The position numbers were made by a program, and so were the translations under genes. Below are positions 17,277 to 27,380 of a stretch of DNA of 64,000 bases, one piece after another. Position 1 is the stretch's first letter. Every line of letters begins with the position of its first letter. The notes under the pieces were generated by a model that saw nothing but the letters and a program-made list of their open reading frames with translations, made no database searches and was not told the origin of the DNA. The DNA is from Paraburkholderia bannensis (GTDB taxonomy: Bacteria; Pseudomonadota; Gammaproteobacteria; Burkholderiales; Burkholderiaceae), in assembly GCF_014200455.1 (NCBI RefSeq), contig NZ_JACHBW010000026.1:1-64000 (forward strand). The letters run 5' to 3'.

Positions 17277-17865
17277 TCAGTGCTCAAGCACTTCAATGTG
17301 CGCGAGTTCCGCACACGCTTCGGCCACCACGGTTTGCCAGTCGCCTAATACCTTCTGGCGGAACAGGCGCATCGACGGATAAAGCGGCGTCGTGCGTTGC
17401 GCGGCGTCGCCCCAGCGCCAGTCGTGCACGCGTGCACGCGTGCACGCGCGCGAGCAGCGTCCATACGGGCACATCGAGCGCGCCGCACAGATGCGCGGGC
17501 GCGGAATCGATAGTGATCACCAGATCGAGCTGCATGACGATATCGGCCAGATCGGCAAAGGAGCGGATTGACCGCGCGGCGTCCACGACGTCGTGGCGCG
17601 CCAGAATCGCGCGCTCCGCTTCGGTCAGCGCGCCAAACTGAAGCGAGAAAAACCGGCTGTGCGGATCGGCGAGCAAGGGCGCCAGCGTAGCCAGCTCCAT
17701 CGAGCGGAACGGCTCGTGGCGGCACTGCAGCCACGTCGCGTTGGTACTGCGCCAGACGATGCCGATTTTTCGCCTGCCGGGCTGCGGCGCGACGTGAACC
17801 GGCGTCTTTCGCGGCCGCCCCCCGCCGCGACTCGTTCGCCCCGTCGGCGCGCCCTCGTTTATTGC
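17277..17865 (-). pseudogene. Glycosyltransferase (GT9/TPR type), truncated and frameshifted
   Basis: The minus strand encodes the C-terminal part of a GT9-like or TPR-linked glycosyltransferase in two frames. The first (about 17865 down to 17440) reads RKIGIVWRSTNATWLQC, SMELATLAPLL, SLQFGALTEAE and LDLVITIDSAPAHLCGALDVPVWTLLA. The second (to 17277) reads HDWRWGDAAQRTTPLYPSMRLFRQKVLGDWQTVV and completes the domain. The frame changes exactly at three copies of an 8-bp repeat (17424-17447); loss of one copy would join the frames. There is also no start codon: the frame runs into the 3' end of the next gene and the N-terminal half is missing. I therefore read it as a dead remnant. Confidence 0.75.
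17424..17447 (-). repeat. 8-bp tandem repeat at the frameshift
   Basis: Three head-to-tail copies of GTGCACGC lie at the point where the glycosyltransferase frame breaks. Each unit changes the frame by 8 bases, so slippage by one unit would explain the break. Confidence 0.85.
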
Positions 17866-18620
17866 GCCACCGGCCCCGACCCAGCCGGCAAATGGGCAAG
17901 CGGATCGACCGCATGGCTGCCCTTGCGCATTTCGAATTGCAGCAACGCCTGGCCGCTGTTGCGCGTGCCCATCTCGGCGATGGTCATCCCTTGCGTTACC
18001 GCATCGCCTTCGTGAACGAGGAGCTTGCGATTGTTGCCGTAGGCGGTGACATAGCCGCCGTCGTGCTTGACGATGACCATCAGGCCATAGGATTTGATGC
18101 CGTCGCCGGCGTAGACCACCCGCCCCGCCGCGACAGCCTTGATCGGCATGCCCGCACGCCCGGCGATCTCGATGCCGCGCGCGTTATCCACGCCGAATTC
18201 GTGCACCACCATGCCGCTCACGGGCCAGATGAAGGCTGTGTCGTGTGCCGATGTTGGCGAAGGCAAGGGCGCTGCCGTTGCAACGCCCGGCGTCGTGCGC
18301 TGCAACGCGGTCCAATCCGGCGGCGCCACGCGCAACAGCTTCGCCACCGGCAGGATCGAACCCGGCGCGAGGCCGTTCCAGCCTGCGATGTCGTCCGGCT
18401 TGCGCCCGAAACCATACGCAATGCTGTCGAGCGTATCGCCCGGTTGCACGCAGTAATAGCCCGCGATGGCGTTGCTGCAACTCGCCGCGAGGAACGTCGT
18501 GTCCGCCTCGCCCTGAAATGCGCAGCCCGCAAGCGCAGCGCTTGCGGCAAGCAGGCCGCTGCATGCAGCGCGGCTCCATCGCGTACCCATGCTCGATCTC
18601 ATTAATTCGTCATCCTGCAT
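17859..18620 (-). CDS. LysM-M23 lipoprotein, non-catalytic (NlpD/EnvC-like)
   Basis: The protein (up to 253 residues) begins with a lipoprotein signal ending in LAGC. A LysM peptidoglycan-binding domain follows (YYCVQPGDTLDSIAYGFGRKPDDIAGWNGL, about residues 55-97), and then an M23/LytM domain from about 130 (WPVSGMVVHEFG...). The zinc ligands of active M23 peptidases are replaced: HxxxD reads as RGIEIA, the YxH site as AYGN and the final HxH region as LQFEM. This points to an amidase activator such as NlpD rather than an endopeptidase. The ATG at 18602, with AGGA 10 bases upstream, is a good alternative start. Confidence 0.85.
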   Translation of the reverse strand: MQDDELMRSSMGTRWSRAACSGLLAASAALAGCAFQGEADTTFLAASCSNAIAGYYCVQPGDTLDSIAYGFGRKPDDIAGWNGLAPGSILPVAKLLRVAPPDWTALQRTTPGVATAAPLPSPTSAHDTAFIWPVSGMVVHEFGVDNARGIEIAGRAGMPIKAVAAGRVVYAGDGIKSYGLMVIVKHDGGYVTAYGNNRKLLVHEGDAVTQGMTIAEMGTRNSGQALLQFEMRKGSHAVDPLAHLPAGSGPVAQ

Positions 18621-18733
18621 TTATCGTTGAGCCGGGAATTATGAAAGACGCGCGCCGATTCCTATCCTGGTAATCGCGGTTGATGCGAGGTCATGGCGGT
18701 ATCGGGCGCGCTCGGCGATCGCAGTCGCGCCGC

Positions 18734-18934
18734 TCAGGGCTTGAAATCGGCGGAGTCGAGCGGCTGGGAACGGTCGGCCACGGAATCGGCGGTGTGGCGC
18801 GCGTGGCGGGCAGTGTGCTGGGGCTTGTGATGCTTGCTGCGGTGATGGCCATATTGCGACGACGTGCTGGCGGGCTGAGCGAATGCGGCGGAACAGGCGA
18901 GCACGGCAAGCGTGGCGATGAGAATGCGTTTCAT
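18734..18934 (-). CDS. Small secreted His/Lys-rich protein
   Basis: This 66-residue protein has a signal peptide (MKRILIATLAVLACSAAFAQ, cleavage near 19) and a mature part of about 47 residues rich in His, Lys and Arg (GHHRSKHHKP...HARH). A CAGGGA site precedes the ATG at 18934. No family is recognised. The basic, His-rich mature part suggests binding to anionic surface polymers or metal ions, but that is inference only. Confidence 0.6.
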   Translation of the reverse strand: MKRILIATLAVLACSAAFAQPASTSSQYGHHRSKHHKPQHTARHARHTADSVADRSQPLDSADFKP

Positions 18935-19074
18935 GGCGGTCCCTGATGAGTGCGGGTTGAAAATCGACCAACTGACCAACTGGCTGGTCGTCCCGCATAA
19001 ACGCCACCTTCGCGCCGCCGTTGACGACGCCGACTCAGTCCTGACAATCCTTTACAACACTGCCGCAAAGCTGG

Positions 19075-19587
19075 TCAGAACACGCCGAGCAGCAGCCCTG
19101 CCGCAAGGCCCGCGCCCAGTTCGGCGCAACGCGCGAGATCGTTCGCGCCGATGGTTTTGGGCGCGAGGATGCGCTCGGGCGTCTGCGCATGCGTGCAGAC
19201 GATCAGGCCATCGGCAACGGGCTTGAGCCGCCAGCCCGTTGCGATGCGTTCGAGCTGACGCAGCGCGTTCTGGCCGTCGCTGCCCGCGCAGATCATGGCC
19301 GCATACGGGCGGCCGTTCAGGCGATCGAGCACCGGGTAATAGCAGCGGTCGAAGAAGTCCTTCATGAGTCCGGCGATCGCCGCGAGGTTTTCAGGCGTGG
19401 CGAACAGATAGCCGTCGGCGGCGAGCAGGTCGGCAGGCTGTGTCTCGTGGGCGCGTTGCAGTCTGATCGCGAGGCCGGGCGCGCCGGCGTGCTCTTGCGC
19501 CTGCTGGTGTGCGGCGCGGGCCGCCGCTTCGGCCATCTGCTGCGTGCCTCCGGTCATCGTGTGATAGACGATCAACAGCGTCTTCAT
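19075..19587 (-). CDS. Flavodoxin family protein
   Basis: The 170-residue protein starts with the flavodoxin P-loop (LLIVYHTMTGGTQQMAEAAA, residues 4-23), which binds the FMN phosphate, and continues with LLAADGYLFATPENLAAIAGLMKDFFDRCYYPV, the second flavin-contact region as found in NAD(P)H-dependent FMN reductases. The start at 19587 aligns with the family; an upstream ATG would add an unrelated 34 residues. It is divergent from the DUF1697 gene, 100 bp apart. The electron partner is unknown. Confidence 0.85.
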   Translation of the reverse strand: MKTLLIVYHTMTGGTQQMAEAAARAAHQQAQEHAGAPGLAIRLQRAHETQPADLLAADGYLFATPENLAAIAGLMKDFFDRCYYPVLDRLNGRPYAAMICAGSDGQNALRQLERIATGWRLKPVADGLIVCTHAQTPERILAPKTIGANDLARCAELGAGLAAGLLLGVF

Positions 19588-19687
19588 GCGTGAGGGCCTT
19601 GTTCGAGCCAGCAGCCGGGATGGCGCGCCGCGCGCAGCGATCATACCGCCCGCACGGTTCACGTACGGTTTCGCGTACCATGCGCTC

Positions 19688-20197
19688 ATGCCTACCTACA
19701 TCGCTCTGCTGCGTGCCGTGAACGTCGGCGGCACCGGCAAACTGCCCATGCCGCAACTGCGCGCGATGGGCGAAGCACTCGGCTTCGCCAATGTGCGCAC
19801 CTATATCGCCAGCGGCAATGTCGTGTTCGAAAGCCCGCTTGCGGCAACAAGCGTCAAGAAGCAGCTCGAACAGAGTCTTCAAGCGTACGCCGGCAAGCCC
19901 GTGGGCGTGCTGCTGCGCAACGCCAGAGAAATGGCCGCCGTGCTCGCGGACAACCCGTTCGCCGATGCCCCGCCCGAACGCACCGTCGCGATCTTCCTGG
20001 ACGCCGCGCCTCCCGCCGATGCGCTCGACAGGCTCAGCGGCCAGGGCACCGAGCAGCTTGCGCTCGGCAAGCATGAAATCTACGTGTTTTACCCCGACGG
20101 CATTGGCCGCTCGAAGCTCAGGATTGCCGCGGCGAAAGACGGCACGGCGCGCAACATGAACACCGTGGCGGCACTCGCGCAATGGGCGGCGCAATAA
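19688..20197 (+). CDS. DUF1697 family protein
   Basis: The 169-residue protein is a full-length DUF1697 member, recognised from MPTYIALLRAVNVGGTGKLPM at the start and LGFANVRTYIASGNVVFES, LLRNAREMAAVLADNPF and GRSKL...ARNMNTVAAL further on. The family is widespread in bacteria and has no established function. There is no signal peptide. It is a single gene divergent from the flavodoxin gene. Confidence 0.9.
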   Translation: MPTYIALLRAVNVGGTGKLPMPQLRAMGEALGFANVRTYIASGNVVFESPLAATSVKKQLEQSLQAYAGKPVGVLLRNAREMAAVLADNPFADAPPERTVAIFLDAAPPADALDRLSGQGTEQLALGKHEIYVFYPDGIGRSKLRIAAAKDGTARNMNTVAALAQWAAQ

Positions 20198-20304
20198 TCA
20201 CGTTCGAGCACAATCAAGCAGCATCACCCACGCCGCATCGCCCGCAGCATGAATGTCACGCAACGCGCCTACGATGATTCGTTTCTTTCGAGGAGACGTG
20301 AAAG

Positions 20305-20970
20305 ATGTCGCTTCCTTATGGCTACGCGAAGGGCAAGATCGTGACCGCGCCGCAACTCAAGGCCACGCGGCGGCCCCATGAAGTGCAGTACCACCTGCAC
20401 TTCGGCGTCTCGGTGGCGGGCGCGCAATGGGATGTCGCGGTGAACGTCGGCACCACCGACGCGGACGACCTGCTCAAATACAAGCTGCTGTTCGATTTTC
20501 GCCATGCGGTACTGGCAACGCTCAAGGAGGCTGCCTCGGGTTCGCAGGACCTGACAGGCCAGGCCGCGTTGCCCGCAATCGACTTCCAGCGCAGCGATTT
20601 TCTCGACAATACCGGCAAATGGCGCGACAGCGACGTGATGGACGGCACCGACAATGTCGAGCCCGTCGCCACGCTCCAGCGTCTGTTGCAGCGCGCGCAG
20701 CAGGGCGGCAACGACGTCTACGTATTCGGGCGCTTCTACAGCGAAGGCGATGGCGTTCACGACGTCCACATGAACCAGGGGTCGAAGGGCGCGTTCATCC
20801 ACCGTCCCGGCGACGACAGCAACGATCACAACGACATCTGGCAGGACGGCGCACTGCTCGTCGATCTGGGCGAGCCGCAATGGGCGCTCTACGTCGCGGC
20901 GTTCGACCAGCAATATGTGCCCACCGACGATCTGGGCAATCCCACGGCGGATTCGAAGCCGATTTCGTGA
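20305..20970 (+). CDS. DUF2278 family protein (YukJ-like)
   Basis: The 221-residue protein matches the DUF2278/YukJ family: MSLPYGYAKGKIV at the start, YHLHFGVSVAGAQWDVAVNVGT, and the conserved VHDVHMNQGS...DDSNDHNDIWQDGALLVDL block at about residues 150-192. Its function is unknown. A GAGGAG ribosome binding site lies 12 bases before the ATG. It is flanked by a 107-bp gap and by the convergent cutC gene. Confidence 0.88.
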   Translation: MSLPYGYAKGKIVTAPQLKATRRPHEVQYHLHFGVSVAGAQWDVAVNVGTTDADDLLKYKLLFDFRHAVLATLKEAASGSQDLTGQAALPAIDFQRSDFLDNTGKWRDSDVMDGTDNVEPVATLQRLLQRAQQGGNDVYVFGRFYSEGDGVHDVHMNQGSKGAFIHRPGDDSNDHNDIWQDGALLVDLGEPQWALYVAAFDQQYVPTDDLGNPTADSKPIS

Positions 20971-21003
20971 TCGCTTCGTGATGGCTGCGCGTGCTCGATC
21001 CGC

Positions 21004-21729
21004 TTATTCGAGTGTGGCGAGCGCGCGCTTGAGGGCCTGCACGGCGCTCACCGATGTGATCCCCTGACGCGCGGGGAAAAATCCCAGATCGACACCCCTG
21101 GCATCGTCGTGCGCGAGCGTTTCGCGGCACGACGCGTGCACTTCCAGCACGCCTGACTCGCGCACGATGCGTGCGACCTGCATCGCCGATACCCCGCTGC
21201 CCGCCATGATGCCGATACGGCCAGCCGACTGCCGCACCAGCGCGCCGAGCGCCGCCAGCCCCTCTTCGGCGCGCGCTGCACCGCCTGAAGTCAGCACACG
21301 CTCGAAACCCAGCGCGATGGCCGCTTCGAGAGCGCTCGCAGGATCGGGAACGAGATCGAAGACTCGGTGCAGCGTCGCGCCGAGCCCTGTCGCATGAGCG
21401 CGCAGTTTCTCCAGCAACGCCACGTCGAGCGCGCCATCGGGCAAGGCCGCGCCCAATACCACGCCCGCGAGACCCGCAGTGCGCACCGCGTCGATCTCCG
21501 CCAGCATCGCGCTTGCGTCGGCGGGCGTCCAGACGAAGGAGCGCGCATGCGGACGGATCATCGCGTAGATGGGTATCGGAGCGCGCGACGCCGCCGCGAT
21601 CAGCCCAGGCGTGGGCGTGAGTCCACCCAGATCGAGCGCGGAACACAATTCGATCCTGTCCGCGCCGCCGGCGATGGCGGCCTCCAGTGCGTCGACGCTG
21701 TCGACGCAGACTTCGAGCAAGACGGGCAT
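21004..21729 (-). CDS. cutC: CutC family protein
   Basis: The 241-residue protein is a typical CutC TIM barrel: LLEVCVDSVDALEAAIAGGADRIELCSALDLGGLTPTPGLI at the start, MIRPHARSFVWT, LTSGGAARAEEGLAAL and IGIMAGSGVSAMQVARIV. CutC was named for copper tolerance, but a direct copper role has been questioned. Here it lies 30 bp after a ROK-type sugar kinase gene on the same strand, a pairing seen in amino-sugar loci, so a link with N-acetylhexosamine metabolism is possible. Confidence 0.92.
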   Translation of the reverse strand: MPVLLEVCVDSVDALEAAIAGGADRIELCSALDLGGLTPTPGLIAAASRAPIPIYAMIRPHARSFVWTPADASAMLAEIDAVRTAGLAGVVLGAALPDGALDVALLEKLRAHATGLGATLHRVFDLVPDPASALEAAIALGFERVLTSGGAARAEEGLAALGALVRQSAGRIGIMAGSGVSAMQVARIVRESGVLEVHASCRETLAHDDARGVDLGFFPARQGITSVSAVQALKRALATLE

Positions 21730-21759
21730 GGTGGTCCTTCTGGTTTTTGTGGTGGGTAT

Positions 21760-22740
21760 TTATGCTTGCCGCGCGAGCCAGGCCGCGCCGATCAAGCCGC
21801 CTTCATCGCGATAACGGCCCGGCACGACGAGCGCCCGTTCGCGCCGATACAGCACGCGTGCGCGCACTGCCCGATCGAGCCATGCGATCAACGCGCTCAC
21901 CGAAGCCAGGCCGCCGCCCACGGTCACCACCGAAGCACCCGTGACGTTGACGACTGCCGCGAGCGGGTCCGCGACCAGTTCGCGCCAGACTTCGAGCGTC
22001 CGGGTCGCGGCGGCGTCGCCCTGCTGCCAGGCAGTGAGTATCGCGCGGCTGTCATGCGCCTGCCCGTGCAGATGCGCATGCAGGCGTTCGATGCCGCGCG
22101 CGCCGCCTATCGTATCGACGCAGCCGCTCTGCCCGCAACCGCAGGCAAAGCGAGGCACCGGGAGCGTTTCGCCGTCGATCACGCACTGCGTATTCACGAT
22201 TGGCCCGTGGCCCCACTCGCCCGTCACCCCGCCCGCCCCGCGAATCAGGCGGCCATCGGCGACCAGAGCGCCGCCCACGCCCGTACCCAGCACGGCGGCA
22301 AACACCACGCGATGCCCGGCGCCCGCGCCCGACACGGCCTCGGCGAGCGCGAGGCAATCGGCGTCATTGGCGGCGTACACATCGCGGTTCAGGCGTGCCC
22401 GGAGTTCGCTCGCAAGCCGACGGCCGGTGATACAGGGAAGATTCGCGGAGAACGCCACGCCGTCGAGCGGATCGATCAGCCCGGCGATGGACAGAGCAAG
22501 CGGCGCGCGATGTCGCGCGGTGTCGGCATGCGCATGCGCCGCAAGCATGTCGGCCAGCGCATCGGCGAATTGCGTCCAGTCGTGCGCGGGCGTCGGCTGC
22601 TTCGCGAGCAGCGTGAGCGAGCCATCGGGCGCACAGGCCGCGAGACGCATGAACGAACCGCCGATATCGGCGGTGTAGATTGCGGCCTGGTTCGCGGCTT
22701 CGTGCGGGGAAGTGACGGATTCGGGCATCGGGGGGCTCAT
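21760..22740 (-). CDS. ROK family sugar kinase (N-acetylglucosamine kinase-like)
   Basis: The protein (about 326 residues) has the ROK fold: an N-terminal phosphate loop DIGGSFMRLAAC, the catalytic region NDADCLALAEA, the glycine loop VLGTGVGGALVADG, the GEWGH substrate motif and the zinc-binding CGCGQSGCVDT. These features fit kinases of N-acetylglucosamine or N-acetylmannosamine. Two Met codons (22740, 22728) are possible starts and neither has a strong ribosome binding site. Probably co-transcribed with cutC downstream. Confidence 0.88.
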   Translation of the reverse strand: MSPPMPESVTSPHEAANQAAIYTADIGGSFMRLAACAPDGSLTLLAKQPTPAHDWTQFADALADMLAAHAHADTARHRAPLALSIAGLIDPLDGVAFSANLPCITGRRLASELRARLNRDVYAANDADCLALAEAVSGAGAGHRVVFAAVLGTGVGGALVADGRLIRGAGGVTGEWGHGPIVNTQCVIDGETLPVPRFACGCGQSGCVDTIGGARGIERLHAHLHGQAHDSRAILTAWQQGDAAATRTLEVWRELVADPLAAVVNVTGASVVTVGGGLASVSALIAWLDRAVRARVLYRRERALVVPGRYRDEGGLIGAAWLARQA

Positions 22741-22829
22741 GTCCAAAACGCCCGCGCAAAATGCGCGCGCCGCCATGCGACATCCGGGCGGCGCGGGAGG
22801 GGCGCTGTCTCGCCCCGTACTTTACTGGC

Positions 22830-23984
<1,155 letters not shown>

Positions 23985-24193
23985 TCTGTTTTGCTCTTTG
24001 CGTTGCTCTTTGCGTTGCTCGAACCGTTGCGCGCGGGGTCGCGCGCTTGTGTCCGAGACGTCTGGAATGGGGACTTATGCTACGTGGCGCTGCGTAGAAA
24101 GTGGTTCCAAATTGCGCCGCTCCCGGGCGTCGGCGAAGAATTTTTTTCTCTTTGGCGAGCGCAAGCGAAACAATGACTGCTGTAGCGAATCCG

Positions 24194-25300
24194 TTATGGC
24201 GTCACCGGCTGCTGTGCAACGTCGCCCAGATGCTCCGTATGCATGGCGGTCAGGCGCGCCAGCAGGATGCCGTAGCCGGTCAGATGGCCAAGATAAACGC
24301 TCGTGTACACGCCCGCCGCAGGCAGCGCTTCAACCAGCGCATGCAGCGCCGACATCGGCAGCGGCTGCATCGTCAGGCCAGGACGCTCGACGCGCAGATC
24401 GGCGACCTGCGCCAGTTGGCGATGCGCGTCGACCAGACGCGCGAGTCCCTCGCGAAAATCCTCTTTCCATTGCGCATTCAAGGTTTCGAATTGCGCGTTG
24501 AAGGTATCGAAGGTCTCCAGAAAATTGACCACCGAATCGAATAGTTCGTGATAGCACCAGAACAGCGGCGTGCGCACGCGATTGCGCTCCAGGTGTGCCG
24601 ACACCCATGACTGCGCGAGGTCGGCCTTGAGCAGATCGTGCGCTTCTTTCAGATTGCTGCTGGATTTACGCAGCGCCGCCGTTGCCGTGCGCAATTGCGA
24701 ACGGTCCAGCGTGCCCCTGGCGATCCCGTCGAGCAGTTTGAGCGCGCGCTCATTGCCTTCGTTGACGAGCGTATTGGCCCAGAAACCGTGATCGGGCGGA
24801 AACACGACCTGCTGAATGATGAAACCCAGCAGCATGCCCAGCACCACGCCAATCAGGCGTTGTTCCAGCAGCGCAATATGCTCGCCGGTATAGAGCACCA
24901 GCGTCATCGGCACGGTGATGCTCGTCATCTGGAACACCGAAGGCTTCACGCGCACGATCGCGAAGATCACGATCGGCAGCAGCAGTACGCCCAGCCAGAG
25001 ATGCGGCGCGGTCAGCCAGATCAATAACGTGCCGATGGGCATCGCCACCAGGTTCGAGGTGACGCGCTTATAGAAATAGCCGCGCGCGGCGGAAATGGAA
25101 CTGCCCAGTGCCAGCGTGAGCATGGTCGAGCCGGCCAGCGCGACGGCGGCGTCCGGATAGCCGTAGTGATAGGGAATCGCAAACCCGATCCACAGGCCAA
25201 GCGTGAGCTTGGTGTACTTCGCCATTTCGGACAGCGAGAAGCGCGCGAGTGCGCGGCGAAATGGCGTGAGCGGTTTGTGGAAGTAGGTATTCGGCGTCAT
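24194..25300 (-). CDS. FUSC / aromatic acid exporter family membrane protein
   Basis: The 368-residue protein has about six membrane segments in its first 175 residues (including LTLGLWIGFAIPY, GSTMLTLALGSSI, LVAMPIGTLLIWL and RLIGVVLGMLLGFIIQQVVFPP) followed by a soluble, helix-rich C-terminal half. This is the half-size aromatic acid exporter (ArAE/FUSC) layout; such proteins export small aromatic acids or affect drug tolerance. The GxxLGxxxG near the last segment is typical. It appears monocistronic, with an AT-rich upstream region shared with a divergent glycosyltransferase gene. Confidence 0.85.
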   Translation of the reverse strand: MTPNTYFHKPLTPFRRALARFSLSEMAKYTKLTLGLWIGFAIPYHYGYPDAAVALAGSTMLTLALGSSISAARGYFYKRVTSNLVAMPIGTLLIWLTAPHLWLGVLLLPIVIFAIVRVKPSVFQMTSITVPMTLVLYTGEHIALLEQRLIGVVLGMLLGFIIQQVVFPPDHGFWANTLVNEGNERALKLLDGIARGTLDRSQLRTATAALRKSSSNLKEAHDLLKADLAQSWVSAHLERNRVRTPLFWCYHELFDSVVNFLETFDTFNAQFETLNAQWKEDFREGLARLVDAHRQLAQVADLRVERPGLTMQPLPMSALHALVEALPAAGVYTSVYLGHLTGYGILLARLTAMHTEHLGDVAQQPVTP

Positions 25301-25668
25301 GGCGGCAATCGGAGATTCTGGACGAGCGATAGTGAGCAGCGCAAGGCTGCGCTTTAAACCAGGATGCTAATCGACGCGCGCGTTTTCCTGTTCATTCTCT
25401 TGCAGATGCGCGGCGCTTGAAGCGCCTTGCGCCGTTAGCAAAAAGCAAGATGAATGTCAGCAATGAAACAGCTGCTTACTCTTTAAATCATCATACGAAT
25501 TCTATTTAAATCCTTTTAAATCAGCGTTTTCCCGCATTCACGCACCTTGCGATTTATTTTCAATTTCTTTCGATTTTTTATCCCTTACCGTCATGCCAAC
25601 TGTTTGACGTTCGCAATGCGAACTGCTTTTGCGAACTTTTATCAGGCTTTTTCAGCTGGGGTAGGCCC
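25301..25668. other. AT-rich divergent intergenic region
   Basis: This 368-bp gap separates two divergent genes and is markedly AT-rich between about 25440 and 25640. TTTAAAT occurs three times at about 25484-25530. No gene is visible. The promoters of both flanking genes should lie here, and AT-rich DNA of this kind is a typical H-NS-type silencing target. Confidence 0.5.
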
Positions 25669-26727
25669 ATGACGATAACAACGAGCGACTCTACGAGCGT
25701 CTCCATCTGTCTGCCCACGTACAATCGCCCGGATCTGCTGATCCGCTGCATTGAATCGTGTCTTGCGCAGACGCATTCGAAGATTGAAATCGTGATCGGC
25801 GACGATTCGCCGGACACGCATACCGAACAATTGATCGCCCAGCGCTATGGGCACGATGCACGCATTGTCTATCAGCGTAATGTTCCGGCGCTGGGGCAGG
25901 CGCGCAATGTCGCGAGCCTTTTCGAACGCGCCGTCGGCGACAAGATCCTGCTGATTCACGACGACGATTTTCTGCTCGACAGCGCCGTCGAGCGGCTATT
26001 GGCGCAATGGACGCTCGATCCCGCTATTGAAGTCGCGTTCGGCAAACAATATGAAACCGATGCGCAGGGCCGCATCGACCATGCCGCCAGCGAACGCATG
26101 AATCGCGCGTATCACCGCACGCCCGAAGCCGCCGGCGTGCAGCCGATTGCCGGGCGCACGGGCATCGTGCAGATGTTTCCGAACAATGGCTGGCTTGCCG
26201 ACGCCGCGCTAGTCAAGCGCATCGGCTATGGCAACGGCGATCACGAAGGCGATAACAAAGGTGACAGCGGCAACGCGCAATTCGCGGTGTGCTGCGATTT
26301 CGTGTTTGGCGTGCGCTTGTGTCTGGCGGCGCGCGGCGTCTGTTATGTCGACGACTATGTCTCGTGCTATCGCAAGACCGAGGTTTCGGTTTCGCAGGCC
26401 ACGCGCCGCACGCCCAGTGCGTCGTCGCTGGCCGCGTGGCATTTTCTCGAAGCCCTCGAACTGCCGCCCGAACTCGAACCGGCCCGGCGGCTGGCCTTGC
26501 GACGGCTCGTGCCTATCGTGGTGTCGCTGCTGGCGCGCAACCGCCAGGCGCGCGCCGGGTTGAATCTGGCGCTTACGCATCTCCACGCGTACCGCTTTGG
26601 CCTGAGCGTGCGGCTCTACTATCACCTGCTGATGATCTGGAAGAGCGCCTGGCTCGCAAAGTCGCCCGCGCCATTATTCGACAGCGAGGAACAGGTCGTG
26701 GACGTCACGCGCACGCGGATTCCGTGA
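25669..26727 (+). CDS. Glycosyltransferase family 2
   Basis: The 352-residue protein has a GT-A fold: VSICLPTYNRPDLLIRCIESCLAQTH at the start, EIVIGDDSPD for the nucleotide site, and the metal-binding acidic motif IHDDDF near residue 103. It has no membrane segment, so it is a cytoplasmic or peripheral enzyme of surface polysaccharide synthesis. The gene stands alone after a very AT-rich region, and no other polysaccharide genes are close, which suggests an isolated or acquired gene. Sugar donor and acceptor are unknown. Confidence 0.88.
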   Translation: MTITTSDSTSVSICLPTYNRPDLLIRCIESCLAQTHSKIEIVIGDDSPDTHTEQLIAQRYGHDARIVYQRNVPALGQARNVASLFERAVGDKILLIHDDDFLLDSAVERLLAQWTLDPAIEVAFGKQYETDAQGRIDHAASERMNRAYHRTPEAAGVQPIAGRTGIVQMFPNNGWLADAALVKRIGYGNGDHEGDNKGDSGNAQFAVCCDFVFGVRLCLAARGVCYVDDYVSCYRKTEVSVSQATRRTPSASSLAAWHFLEALELPPELEPARRLALRRLVPIVVSLLARNRQARAGLNLALTHLHAYRFGLSVRLYYHLLMIWKSAWLAKSPAPLFDSEEQVVDVTRTRIP

Positions 26728-26862
26728 GACCGATCCTCGCGCCGACTCGCACCGCATCACGGACGCCGTCGTGCGACATTCAGCTTAAGCGCAGCTTTTG
26801 GCCATTCCCGCTAGTATGTCAATCCGATGTCCGGATCAAGACTCAAACCAGGAGCACGATAA

Positions 26863-27312
26863 ATGTCTGTACGCATGACGATGTTGGCGGCTGCCGTGAT
26901 TGCCGCAGGTGTAGCCAGCGCCAGCGCGCAAGCCCAGGTGGCGGGCGCTCAGCCACTGAGCGTGACGGTCGAGCAATCGCAGGCGCTCCTCGAAGGCTGG
27001 AGCGTGAAGAAAAGCGTGCTCGGCAAGGCCGTCTATAACGACGACAACGCAAAGATTGGCACGGTGCGCGACCTGATCGTCGCGCCGGACGGTTCGGTGT
27101 CGGCGGCCATCGTTTCGGCGGGCGGTTTCCTCGGCGTCGGCGTGCACGACGTCGCGGTGCCGATCGCCGCGCTCGACGTGCGCAACGGCAATCTCTATTT
27201 GCCGGGCGCGACCAAGGAAGCGCTCAAGGCCACGCCGGCGTTCCAGTACGCAAAGATCGATTCGCCGCCCAAACCCAAGCGCGTCGATAGCAACACGAAG
27301 GCCGGGCAGTAA
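26863..27312 (+). CDS. Secreted PRC-barrel domain protein
   Basis: The 149-residue protein has a signal peptide (cleavage after about residue 24, SAQAQ) and one PRC-barrel domain at about 43-115 (WSVKKSVLGKAVYNDDNAKIGTVRDLIVAPDGSVSAAIVSAGGFLGVG). Periplasmic proteins of this kind are common in Burkholderiaceae; their function is unknown. The Lys-rich C-terminal tail (PPKPKRVDSNTKAGQ) lies outside the domain. It is a single gene ending in a hairpin shared with the convergent LysR gene. Confidence 0.87.
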   Translation: MSVRMTMLAAAVIAAGVASASAQAQVAGAQPLSVTVEQSQALLEGWSVKKSVLGKAVYNDDNAKIGTVRDLIVAPDGSVSAAIVSAGGFLGVGVHDVAVPIAALDVRNGNLYLPGATKEALKATPAFQYAKIDSPPKPKRVDSNTKAGQ

Positions 27313-27324
27313 CCCGGCTTTCAC

Positions 27325-27356
27325 GATGCGCGGCGTCTCTTCTGACGTCGCGCATC
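27325..27356. terminator. Hairpin between convergent genes
   Basis: Arms GATGCGCGGCGTC and GACGTCGCGCATC pair over 13 bp with one mismatch around a TCTTCT loop, 12 bp after the PRC-barrel stop codon. No T-run is present on either strand, so it is a structural, possibly bidirectional, terminator. Confidence 0.4.
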
Positions 27357-27380
27357 GCGCATCTCGCAGACATCAGCGCC

